A stretch of 24,271 nucleotides of DNA from Apostichopus californicus (lineage: Eukaryota; Echinodermata; Holothuroidea; Aspidochirotida; Stichopodidae): the NCBI GenBank assembly GCA_020650975.1, contig JAIPMN010035340.1, forward strand, positions 1 to 24,271, given 5' to 3'. This document shows positions 12,501 to 18,847 of the stretch, in pieces. Under the pieces are notes generated by a model. It saw only the letters and a program-made list of their open reading frames with translations, searched no databases and was not told the DNA's origin. The translations under genes were made by a program, and so were the position numbers. Numbering within the stretch: position 1 is the first letter of the stretch; every line of letters begins with the position of its first letter.

Positions 12501-12880
12501 TATCCACAACAGGCCTAGCTTTTTGTCTGGGGCTTAGGCCTTGGGTCATATGAGTAGTCGTCCAGTCACAGACGCTCCCAAAGCTAAAAAGATTTATGTA
12601 CCTTGGAGTATTTATAACTTAAGCTAGGTATATTTATCTATTTTAAGTCATGTTGTGTCTAGCCTACAAACAATTCTGTATATCGTGCAACTACTATAAC
12701 GTTGAAGCCATAGCATAGATCTCTATTACAATATCAGAACTGTACTTTGTCAATGAACTGGGGTCCCTGTGTCTTCAAATATAATTATTGCAGCGAACAC
12801 TTTTTAAATTTAAATACTTATAATTTAAAAGGTCTCGGAGAAAAGGAAGTTTTGTCCGCTTTCTTTGAACTTCGATTCAT
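304..12880 (-). CDS. TAF2: TAF2, TFIID subunit 2 (N-terminal 390 codons, partial; 10 exons)
   Basis: TAF2 is a TFIID subunit that helps recognise the initiator element in the nucleus; it has an M1-aminopeptidase fold without peptidase activity. Coding exons in transcript order: 12821-12880, 11975-12028, 10193-10265, 9463-9553, 7977-8095, 6783-6880, 5980-6218, 2505-2607, 1790-1908, 304-517. They sum to 1170 nt and stay in one frame. Seen matches to animal TAF2 include [105 protein letters not shown] and [10 protein letters not shown]. The position matching the zinc motif HEXXH reads NALTE (residues 341-345) and the third ligand position is Lys364, so metal binding is lost, as known for the family. 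The rest of the protein (family length about 1200 residues) lies off the left edge. Oddities: the exon 1 donor is defective, intron 3 looks U12-type, and introns 7 and 9 carry donor-derived repeats. Confidence 0.93.
746..1013. repeat. 69-74-bp tandem repeat, about 3.7 copies
   Basis: Units start at 746, 820, 893 and 962, each with AATATTTGCATATGATCTGA or a close variant, and end in AATATTCAAATC. Small indels in the GTGAAG region give periods of 74, 73 and 69. The array lies in TAF2 intron 9 and is AT-rich with no coding sense. Confidence 0.85.
1577..1818. repeat. Tandem duplication including the exon 9 donor of TAF2
   Basis: The word CTGCTAAGGTCACACTA recurs at about 1578, 1653 (one change) and 1759, each time followed by a GCTTACC word, the reverse complement of a GGTAAGC donor. 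The block 1693-1730 repeats 1781-1818 at an 88-bp offset with one mismatch. The right copy is the real exon 9 end plus donor, and the left copy is an intronic echo. A third copy, near 1612-1640, is more diverged. Confidence 0.85.
1790..1908 (-). CDS. TAF2: TAF2 coding exon 9
   Basis: Thirty-nine codons plus two bases: [20 protein letters not shown], then [19 protein letters not shown]. This matches the human FEFYEEILTCRYPYSCFK...FIDEAY segment. The acceptor is TTTCTCCTGCAG and the donor GTAAGC. The 3' end of this exon and its donor are duplicated 88 bp into the intron. Confidence 0.94.
2505..2607 (-). CDS. TAF2: TAF2 coding exon 8
   Basis: Completes the Gly codon from exon 7, then reads [20 protein letters not shown] and [14 protein letters not shown], matching the human [20 protein letters not shown] stretch. 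The acceptor is CTTCTCATCCAG and the donor GTGAGC. The exon ends in phase 0. Confidence 0.94.
3078..6005. repeat. 127-bp minisatellite, about 23 copies, in TAF2 intron 7
   Basis: Units recur every 127 bp; the word ACAGCCAATG or a variant is at about 3180, 3306, 3433 and so on to 5850, with the last at 5982 inside exon 7. One unit is 126 bp because of a lost C near 5615, and two exon-proximal units carry 5-bp insertions. Each unit holds a copy of the exon 7 3' end (coding for APNIALAVG) and the GTATGTAA donor on the minus strand. The array fills most of the 3.4-kb intron. Open frames seen here are by-products of the repeat, since 127 is not a multiple of 3. Confidence 0.97.
5980..6218 (-). CDS. 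TAF2: TAF2 coding exon 7
   Basis: Seventy-nine codons plus two bases, starting RGAHMFCCG. This is the strongest match to TAF2: [20 protein letters not shown], then VDKAMTAIS, then [20 protein letters not shown]. The acceptor is CTTTTCAG and the donor GG|GTATGTAC. The last 26 coding bases (5980-6005) are also present in the 127-bp units of the following intron. Confidence 0.96.
6783..6880 (-). CDS. TAF2: TAF2 coding exon 6
   Basis: Encodes [19 protein letters not shown] followed by [14 protein letters not shown], matching the family FSLDQPKGGLHFVVP block. The acceptor is TTTTTACTACAG and the donor GTATTT. The exon ends in phase 0. Confidence 0.92.
7977..8095 (-). CDS. TAF2: TAF2 coding exon 5
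   Basis: Thirty-nine full codons, starting RNLHFFSDC and including [16 protein letters not shown], match the family RNLNYF...NGEL segment. The acceptor is TCTATCTTTCAG and the donor GTACAT. The exon ends in phase 1 (G, completed to GAT by exon 6). Confidence 0.88.
9088..9203. repeat. 116-bp near-perfect inverted repeat
   Basis: The left arm runs TGTAAAGGTAATTTGGTCTG, then ACGTTTCGATCCTAGCAGGA. The right arm is its reverse complement with a handful of mismatches and ends in TTTACA at 9198-9203. The arms are about 55 nt and the centre is near 9145 in CTTAATAAAG. It lies in TAF2 intron 4. It could be a small foldback or MITE-like insertion; I see no clear target-site duplication. Confidence 0.85.
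9463..9553 (-). CDS. TAF2: TAF2 coding exon 4
   Basis: Begins with GG, which completes an Arg codon begun in exon 3, then reads [20 protein letters not shown] and LAICQNENK. This matches the human IYRVRINDLEAAFIYNDPTL segment. The donor is GTAAGT; the exon ends in phase 2. Confidence 0.93.
9554..10192 (-). other. Putative U12-type (minor spliceosome) intron 3 of TAF2
   Basis: The 5' splice site reads GTATCCTTT, identical to the U12 donor consensus RTATCCTTT. Upstream of the acceptor the minus strand reads TTCCTTTAC at 9572-9564, one base from the U12 branch consensus TTCCTTRAY. The branch A at 9565 is 11 nt from the AG end, and there is no polypyrimidine tract between them. The intron is phase 1 and has GT-AG ends. 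Other introns of the gene have ordinary U2-type donors. Confidence 0.75.
10193..10265 (-). CDS. TAF2: TAF2 coding exon 3
   Basis: Twenty-four codons plus one base encode [12 protein letters not shown], then [12 protein letters not shown], matching the family GFVEL...RIKLNSKQC block. The acceptor is TTCTTTTCTGTTCAAG. The donor GTATCCTTTAC is of U12 type. The exon ends in phase 1. Confidence 0.92.
10414..10467. repeat. Isolated copy of the 42-bp palindromic repeat
   Basis: TTATTCGCAGCAAGCCCGGC followed by GAATAACATACACAAACACC and TTATTCGCAGGGCTG aligns to about 1.3 units of the array at 11609-11898 read on the other strand. It lies 1.2 kb away in the same intron (TAF2 intron 2). Confidence 0.8.
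11609..11898. repeat. 42-bp tandem repeat with palindromic core, about 7 copies
   Basis: Units start at 11659, 11701, 11743, 11785, 11827 and 11869, with a degenerate half unit to the left. The core ATTCGCAGGGC-T-GCCCTGCGAAT is an inverted repeat with a 1-nt centre, so each unit could form a hairpin. Two subtypes alternate (GAATAAGATGCTTGTGTCC and GAATACRATGTTTGTGTCT), which suggests amplification as an 84-bp dimer. Because 42 is a multiple of 3, long frames are open on both strands, but nothing supports translation. It lies in TAF2 intron 2. Confidence 0.93.
11975..12028 (-). CDS. TAF2: TAF2 coding exon 2
   Basis: Eighteen codons, [18 protein letters not shown], match the conserved THQVVC...NFQRKSVV stretch of animal TAF2. 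The acceptor follows a long pyrimidine tract (TTTTTTTTTTCCCCTCTTTTAAG) and the donor is GTAAGT. Both ends are phase 0. Confidence 0.88.
12821..12880 (-). CDS. TAF2: TAF2 coding exon 1 (start codon)
   Basis: The ATG is at 12880-12878 and 20 codons follow, reading [20 protein letters not shown]. This resembles the vertebrate TAF2 start (MNR, then SPRPYKL). The exon should continue in phase 0 into exon 2 (SHQ). Directly after the Leu codon the genome reads TAAGTATTT, so the only nearby GT donor would leave an in-frame TAA in the mRNA. One extra G here would give GTAAGT, a perfect donor in the right phase. Confidence 0.8.
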
Positions 12881-13385
12881 AACGTCAGATTTCTAATCAC
12901 GGTCAACAGAAAACTTCATTTCAGTCTTTCAATGCAATGCGAATCACAAAACCAAACATAGGCAGTATGGGAGATATATTTCTTACTACATGCCCAATAC
13001 ATGCCTTGGAACGAGATACTTTGTATAGGGGTTCTTTTACCATTAAATTTTATTAATTTGCATCTCATAGGAATTTCATCATTAATTATGAAAAATTCTC
13101 CGATAATAATATTATATTATACAATATATTACAACTTGAACATATTTAAATATTAATTAACCTTGCTTACTAGTGTGCTTAAACTTGATTATTTATTCAA
13201 GGTTCCTCCAAAATGGAATCCAAACGTCCTTTTTCGACCACCATAAGTCTTGGGTTTGTCACACATGTAGGTATCCCGCGCTGTTTTGGTCCATTTTAAC
13301 TCCGATCTATTCAGTCTCAGAAATATTTAGTAATTCATGGTTCACTAGTAACTATTCTTTCCTTTTTTCGCAGAAATAATCCAAA
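12881..13385. promoter_or_regulatory. Divergent TAF2 / RPS21 promoter region
   Basis: The TAF2 start codon (12880, minus) and the RPS21 start codon (13386, plus) are 505 bp apart, head to head, with no other gene between them. The interval includes both 5' UTRs. It is AT-rich, with an AT run at about 13100-13160. No transcription factor site can be assigned by eye. Confidence 0.6.
13228..13373 (+). promoter_or_regulatory. RPS21: Possible RPS21 5' UTR exon and intron, or TOP start
   Basis: Ribosomal protein mRNAs usually begin with C in a pyrimidine tract (5' TOP). Two candidates are visible. One is CCTTTTTCGACC at 13228, followed by a possible donor TAG|GTATCC (13271) and an acceptor TTTTTTCGCAG ending at 13373, which would make a 103-nt UTR intron. 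The other is a start in the tract CTTTCCTTTTTTCGCAG itself (about 13357-13373), giving a very short leader. The sequence alone does not decide between them. Confidence 0.35.
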
Positions 13386-13435
13386 ATGCAAAACGAAGCT
13401 GGAGAAGTAGTGGACTTGTACACACCACGAAAATG
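13386..13435 (+). CDS. RPS21: RPS21 coding exon 1
   Basis: Sixteen codons plus TG of a Cys codon, MQNEAGEVVDLYTPRK(C). The donor is GTCAGT, the weakest of the gene. Phase 2 end. Confidence 0.95.
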
Positions 13436-16400
13436 GTCAGTATATCCTTCCATATCCTTGTACGTAAAATATTAACACTAGGATATGTCATGGTTGGCAA
13501 TGTCATATTAATTATTGTTAACAGCCTAGTATCGAACGTAAAAAGGTTAGGCAAAATGACATATGATAGCTTGTGATTGGACCGGGTAGCCATAAAGATC
13601 ATATCAACCCCAATAACACTGTTTAAATTAAGGAAATTGCAGAAGCGAACCTATCCACATGTAACAGGGCCGTGTCATTCCTCCAAAGGTATATTCTACC
13701 TTAGAAAATGTGGCATTAAAGCACTTTTGTATAGGCTAGGCCTGCAAAATCCACAAAACCGGGCATTTAATTCGAAAATCAGAAGCGGTCTCTTTAATAA
13801 ACAATCAACCTAAATTAATTTGATTTATTCAACCAACTATTATACTATATTTGAAGACAGCGTATCGACTCAAGATTACAAACTTATGATTATATTATTC
13901 AATCAACATGTTCACTAAAGACTGTGTATCTATTCCCCAATCTTGTCTTAACTACAAGTCATTTTATCCAGCAAACCATTACATTTGTAGACTGAATAAT
14001 TTGTGCACTGAAGGCAAGACAGAACGCTGAAAATCAGCAAACCATTTTAAATTTTCACCCAACCAAGAAAGTATTGCCAAAGGGTAGAAGTCTCTACAGT
14101 TACATTGACAATGTTTATTTTACCTTACAAGTTTTACAGCTACTGCAGTTGTTATGGCCAAAGCTAAGTATAAAAAATTCAACCTTTTTTTTTAACAACT
14201 GGTTTGTAACTGTCTGATTTTTCACAGCTCTGCTAGCAACAGAATCATTGCAGCTCATGACCATGCTGCAATTCAGTTGAATGTCGCAGAGGTAAGTTAA
14301 AATGTTTCTGCTCTAAGAGACAGTGATGGACAGCTACCAGTTTTGTACAGAATTGAAATTTGTGTCATTTCAAGAGATCAGTGTTCTGGGTTGTTATTTT
14401 GGTCACATAAATGGTTTAATCATAAATCAGAAATTCAGAATTGTTACCCTTTCCTTTTAAGACTGACTGTTTCTTTATTTTGCCAGTTTTTTTCCAGGTA
14501 CGTAAAGGTGCAAGTAGCGTAGCCATTGAATTGATGTTGAGTTTTAAAGATCGTATCTTAAGTGTCTTATTTTTAATTGCAAAACTGTCAGTGCAATTGG
14601 AAAAACCTTAATATTCCATTTCATAATCTACTGGTTCTTGCTCAGAATGAGTCAGTCAGTCATTCTGTTACAATACCTGCAAGGAATAGACTGATGTTAG
14701 ATTATAAACTTTAATTTTTTTATTCTGTTCTTACTGAATTCCTAGTCAGCATTTATCATCTTTTACCCGCAATATCTGTTACACGTATAAACAGCGACTT
14801 CCTGTTCTTTGTTATTTTGCAGGTGGATCCTACTACAGGAATCTACAACGGCAACTACAAAATCTTTGCCATCTGTGGAGAAATCAGGAGAATGGTGAGC
14901 TTAGTTAATAGCTTGGGGCTGAGCTGTCCCTGAGAGTGGAAAACAAGCGCTGCAGTTTGTAGTTCAAGCTGTCACTGTTGGTGTTCTGTCATTAGTTTGT
15001 GTTTGACCTTATTAACTGATCATTTTCGATTCCAGCTGCATTCGTTTGGCATTGAATTTGTGACAATATGATGGTACCACTCTATAGCTCAGGGGAAAAA
15101 AACTGAACTTATATTCTGTGAGTTAGTACAACAAAATTGTATAATTTGTTAAGTCAGATACCAAACTTTCTAAAACAACACAAGATGACATTTGGCATAA
15201 ACTATAATGGTTTGCAAATGAAACAAAAGAACAAATTGAATTTGAAGGATGCACAAGTTCATGTCCTGAATTGTAGTTGTTGATGAAAAAAGTGGAAACT
15301 TAAAAGTTGACAGTCTTGTACATGGCCTAGGCCCTCTTACACAACTTAACAACACTTAACCCCACACCACAAGTGTGCACAATTCAAGTACAGTGTGCCA
15401 CATATATGTGCAGTAATGTTATTAGAGATAAAAAGTTTGCGTCCCAGGGGCGCAAGTCCCCCGAAAAGTTTGCGTCCCGATCGAACACCAATTGCATTTA
15501 TTGTATGACCTACTGTTACGTGTGTAGTGTAGTATCACTGCCTATACTTTGTGAATGTTATTCACAATATATAGGGCAAATGGCTCAGTGCCTTAGCTTC
15601 GCAGTTTTACAGGGGCAGCCCGGCCTACCCCTCCATTCACCCACCCTGCCGTTTCAACCAATTTCCAGCCCCCTCCCACTTATCCGCCCTTCATCCCACT
15701 TATCCGCCCTTGTAATTCCCTTCTCGCCAACTCGTAGCTCCATGCCTCTCATGACCTTGCAGCGCTTCCAACACCAACTCTTTAAAAATCCCTGTACCAA
15801 CAGGCTGCATATCAGAATCCTGCGTTCGTAACAATGCTGATGTGTTCCCTGGGGGACTAACCATAAGGGTGCAGCACTGAATCCACAAACCTGCAACATA
15901 AAGTGTTTTGCTCAAGCACACAATGTAATGATCTGGCCAGGCCTTGAACCAGCAATCCTTACATACTGTACCAAGTCGAATCATTTCCGTAATGCTCTCA
16001 GCATTTATTATGATGCTTTAAGTGGTGCTTTAAGTTTGTGGAATCCATATTTACAGACCTCTTAGTGAAATTAAGAGTATTTAGCTGATGATTCAGAGAT
16101 TTTGGTATCATTTCCTCACCGACCAGTCGAGACTTCACACACAAATCCATCAAAATCTCATATTTGTTTTCTTACAGGGAGAGTCGGACGATTGTTTGAT
16201 TCGTCTTAATGCTAAGAAAGACAAGGGTTGTATACCTCAGTAAGTATTTGTTCAATTTGTCATATGTTTATCTTTTATCTGCTCGACATTTTTTCCAGGA
16301 AAATGTGATAAGTAGCTCATTCTAAATATTTATTGTTTTATTACTTTTATGATTATTTGATGAATAAAGGTAGCAGATAGGTTGCTATTTTCACACAGTG

Positions 16401-17227
16401 TAATTCCAAGATAAGGTAATATCACATTCTACGACAGAGATGATAACTTATTCCTTAAACGTTTTGGTCCGTGAAGTCTAAACCTAGCAGTGTCATTGGG
16501 TATTTTCATTGGGGGGGGGGGGGGGAGGGACACAAAGTTGGTGTTGGCATAACCAGAAAGTATCCTTACAAATTTGCCCTTGGTGTGACACCTTGATAGA
16601 CAGTTGATAATTGTTTAAGTAATGTTAATATATCAAGTATGAAGCACTGATCTGGGAAACAGTTATGTACAATAACTTCAATCTAAGTTTACATCGTGGC
16701 AATCATAGATGGATCATTTTCTGAGTAGAAGGAAGCTGAAAATGTCCTCCTATTTTATTTAAAATGTGAACATAGTTTCTTTGTAGTGAGAGTTTGTCTA
16801 GTTTTCTGAATTTTGTGACATTGGCATAGCATAGGGGTTTCTGTGCCAAGGTGTTGGGGTGTCAAGTGTATGTGCAAGCAATCAACTTTTTGTGCATGAC
16901 AATGGGCAGTTACCAATAGTAGTTGTAGAATCAAACAACCTTTTTTAGCTACCAACTTGTGAGGGCATTAAGTTACTCCTTGGGGTTTAAGTTGTTTCTT
17001 TCAGTTTGTGAAAGTCTCTGAATATTAATTGATCTTGTAGTTGTTTACAACTTGCATCTCTTTACAAAGGAAAGAAAGGAAATGTAAAAAAGACTAGCTA
17101 ACTATTTCAACAACAAGACTTAGTACAATGTTTGCAGTGTAGACATTTTCTGTTGTTGTCACACTTAACAAATTTAAAACATTTCTTTTCTTCTTTTATT
17201 TGCAGAAACTTCTTTGAAAGGATGTAA
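13386..17227 (+). CDS. RPS21: RPS21, 40S ribosomal protein S21 (eS21), 5 coding exons
   Basis: A small-subunit ribosomal protein of the cytoplasm, located near uS2 and needed for late 18S rRNA maturation (family knowledge). Coding exons: 13386-13435, 14228-14291, 14823-14894, 16178-16239, 17206-17227. They join to 89 codons plus the TAA at 17225-17227. Seen matches: MQNEAGEVVDLYTPRKC, SASNRIIAAHDHAAIQLNVA, EVDPTTGIYNGNYKIFAICG, EIRRMGESDDCLIRLNAKKD, KGCIPQNFFERM. All introns are GT-AG. The start is the first ATG after the polypyrimidine tract and fits the family N-terminus exactly. The human protein (83 residues) ends at about the NF, so a short FERM tail is extra here. It is transcribed away from TAF2. 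Confidence 0.97.
14228..14291 (+). CDS. RPS21: RPS21 coding exon 2
   Basis: One base completes Cys17, then SASNRIIAAHDHAAIQLNVA and E. The acceptor is GATTTTTCACAG and the donor GTAAGT. Phase 0 end. Confidence 0.95.
14823..14894 (+). CDS. RPS21: RPS21 coding exon 3
   Basis: Twenty-four codons, VDPTTGIYNGNYKIFAICGE then IRRM. The acceptor is TTATTTTGCAG and the donor GTGAGC. Phase 0 at both ends. Confidence 0.96.
15430..15485. repeat. Short direct repeat AAAAGTTTGCGTCCC
   Basis: Two copies of a 15-nt word flank GGGGCGCAAGTCCCCCG in RPS21 intron 3. The GC-rich centre stands out from its AT-rich surroundings and may mark the edge of an old insertion. Confidence 0.6.
15640..15990 (-). mobile_element. 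Degraded tRNA-derived SINE-like sequence
   Basis: On the minus strand a B-box-like GGTTCAAGGCC (15950-15940) is preceded by GGATTGCT, as in the SINE at 18330-18600, and followed by a diverged CTTGAGCAAAACACTTTAT tail. The A-box region (about 15982-15971) is poor. A GGGCGGATAAGTGGGA direct repeat lies near the far end (about 15675-15710). It lies in RPS21 intron 3. The boundaries are estimates. Confidence 0.45.
16178..16239 (+). CDS. RPS21: RPS21 coding exon 4
   Basis: Twenty codons plus CA: GESDDCLIRLNAKKDKGCIP. GESDD is the family signature. The acceptor is TTTTCTTACAG and the donor GTAAGT. Confidence 0.95.
16511..16525. repeat. Poly(G) run in RPS21 intron 4
   Basis: An uninterrupted G run of about 15 nt. 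Similar G or C runs are at about 597-606, 7918-7928 and 22259-22268. Their lengths may be unreliable in assemblies. Confidence 0.8.
17206..17227 (+). CDS. RPS21: RPS21 coding exon 5 (stop)
   Basis: One base completes Gln83, then NFFERM and TAA. The acceptor follows a strong pyrimidine tract (TTTCTTTTCTTCTTTTATTTGCAG). Confidence 0.9.
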
Positions 17228-17365
17228 GAAAATGGGAACAAGAAGTCAAAGGTTAAAGGAATACCTTAAACCAGAAAGACAGAATGAGTTGTAAAACCTT
17301 ACATGGTCTGCTTTGTATTGTAAATCATCTCAATGGATTGTAACTAAACACTGAACTGATGGAGA

Positions 17366-17371
17366 AATAAA
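17366..17371 (+). terminator. RPS21: RPS21 poly(A) signal
   Basis: AATAAA lies 139 nt after the stop codon, and a T-rich stretch follows at about 17390-17425. This gives a short 3' UTR, as usual for ribosomal protein genes. Confidence 0.8.
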
Positions 17372-18329
17372 GTATTCCTTTGACCTTAACTTTTCTACTT
17401 TCAGTCATGTTTTGTTTTCTGTTTTAAATACTCAACGTTTCTTTGTCCAGAACTAATTATCAATCAATATTGAATTTCACACCTATTACATAATCAATGG
17501 TGGCTTACTAAAACAGCCTCAGCTTTTCCTAATGAATGTCATCTATATTGGCCAAAAGTGTTAGACTGCTGGATTTACTGAACTTTGTAAATATATATTC
17601 CTGAGGTTATTCTTGGACAATCCAGACACATTTACCTGTTGTGCTGAAGAATAATGCCAGGAGAATGGCCATGAAATGAGATTTGCATGTTTGAACATTA
17701 TTTGGTTTTCTAGCATATTTGGGTTAATACTTCATCTTGAAAGGAAAACTTAACAACTCATCTGCGATGATGTCCTTCACCTCTACTGTCGATGCTGAAA
17801 GTTGAAAATAATGTCATAGTTAAAACTGCAGAGAGGATGTCTAACCTAGGCTTGACCAATGTTTCATCACAAGCCAACAGTTGGATGAGAACCCAAATGA
17901 TATAGGGATTGTGGTAAACTTGCAGATTTTTGCCCATTAGAAAAGTATTAGAAAAGTAATTTAATACTGTCATATCTACCAATTCTACACTGGTACAGAC
18001 ATGCTCGGTTTGCTTACATTACTACAAAGCATTAAACACCTACATGCAGCGTTAGCTATTTTTTCAACAGTTTTGGAATATCTATTTTACTGGTATTCAC
18101 AAGTCTGTGAAATCTTTCTGTTCCTAAATCATCATAGTGAAACCTTAAGGTGAGCTGCCTTCATTGAAGTTGGGGGATTATCAAGTCATGCCTCTTTTTG
18201 GTTCATGTTAAAGACCCATCAAGCAATTTGCAATCCACCAACACAATTTTGTGTTTTCATGGCTCTTAGCTCTCAGAATTTAATTTCCCTAGAGAATGCG
18301 CAACATATTTGTCCACCAGTGCTTGGGTA
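17372..18329. other. Intergenic, no gene seen
   Basis: AT-rich sequence after the RPS21 poly(A) signal. A 74-codon minus-strand frame at 17758-17982 has no recognisable family or splice context. I see no RNA gene or repeat array. Confidence 0.6.
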
Positions 18330-18600
18330 TCAGATTAAACACGAAGATGATCACATGATCATATATTACCCCTGGTCAATGATAATCTGTCCCAGAGACA
18401 ATCCCTCCAGTCGGCAGCAGTTATATACTGCGCCCAATGACAATTTACCTCACAGGTACCCATTTAACCCCTGGGTGGAGAGGGGCAAGTGAGATAAAGC
18501 ATCTTGCCCAAGGACACAACGCAAAGAACTAGGCAGGAATCGAACCAGCAATCCTTGGATCACGAGTCCGACACCTTAACCAATTGGCCACCACGCTCTC
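18330..18600 (-). mobile_element. tRNA-derived SINE
   Basis: On the minus strand the head reads as a tRNA: A box TGGCCAATTGG (18590-18580) and B box GGTTCGATTCC (18546-18536), 34 nt apart, with a seven-base loop CTCGTGA between them that would carry anticodon CGT (Thr-like). The body continues with CTTGGGCAAGATGCTTTATC and CCACCCAGGGGTTAAATGGG. That GC-richer tail resembles SINE tails of marine invertebrates (inference). The 3' limit near 18330 is an estimate, and no target-site duplication is evident. Confidence 0.82.
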
Positions 18601-18841
18601 AAGGAAAGGGCTAGAACAGGGTAAGGGCACTCAGGAACTGGCAGAGGGGAAGGAAAACAGGGAGGGGTGATGTTGCCAGGGATAAATTTATGGAACCATT
18701 GTTAAAGGTAAGTTGACCTATGCTCACCACATTCCTGGCTACAACAATGATTACACCAATCAAGGAACCTAAATAAAACACAGATAACAATGAACTCCAA
18801 CAAGTAAGAAACACAACATTCAAATTAAATGTCAATGCAGT

Positions 18842-18847
18842 TTTATT
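18842..18847 (-). terminator. Possible poly(A) signal of a minus-strand gene
   Basis: AATAAA on the minus strand (plus-strand TTTATT), at the left edge of a 4.4-kb AT-rich stretch without clear repeats. Such hexamers are common by chance at this base composition. Confidence 0.2.

Noticed and set aside
13173-13379. 68-codon plus-strand frame before RPS21
   Set aside because: It overlaps the likely promoter and leader and has no family match.
15373-15831. 152-codon plus-strand frame
   Set aside because: It runs through a decayed SINE-like region of RPS21 intron 3; its composition is not protein-like.
13436-17205. Box C/D snoRNA in RPS21 introns
   Set aside because: TGATGA-like and CTGA words occur (for example near 15067-15106 and 16357), but without a convincing terminal stem or spacing.
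18536-18600. Functional tRNA gene
   Set aside because: A and B boxes are present, but the acceptor stem does not pair and the sequence runs into a SINE tail.
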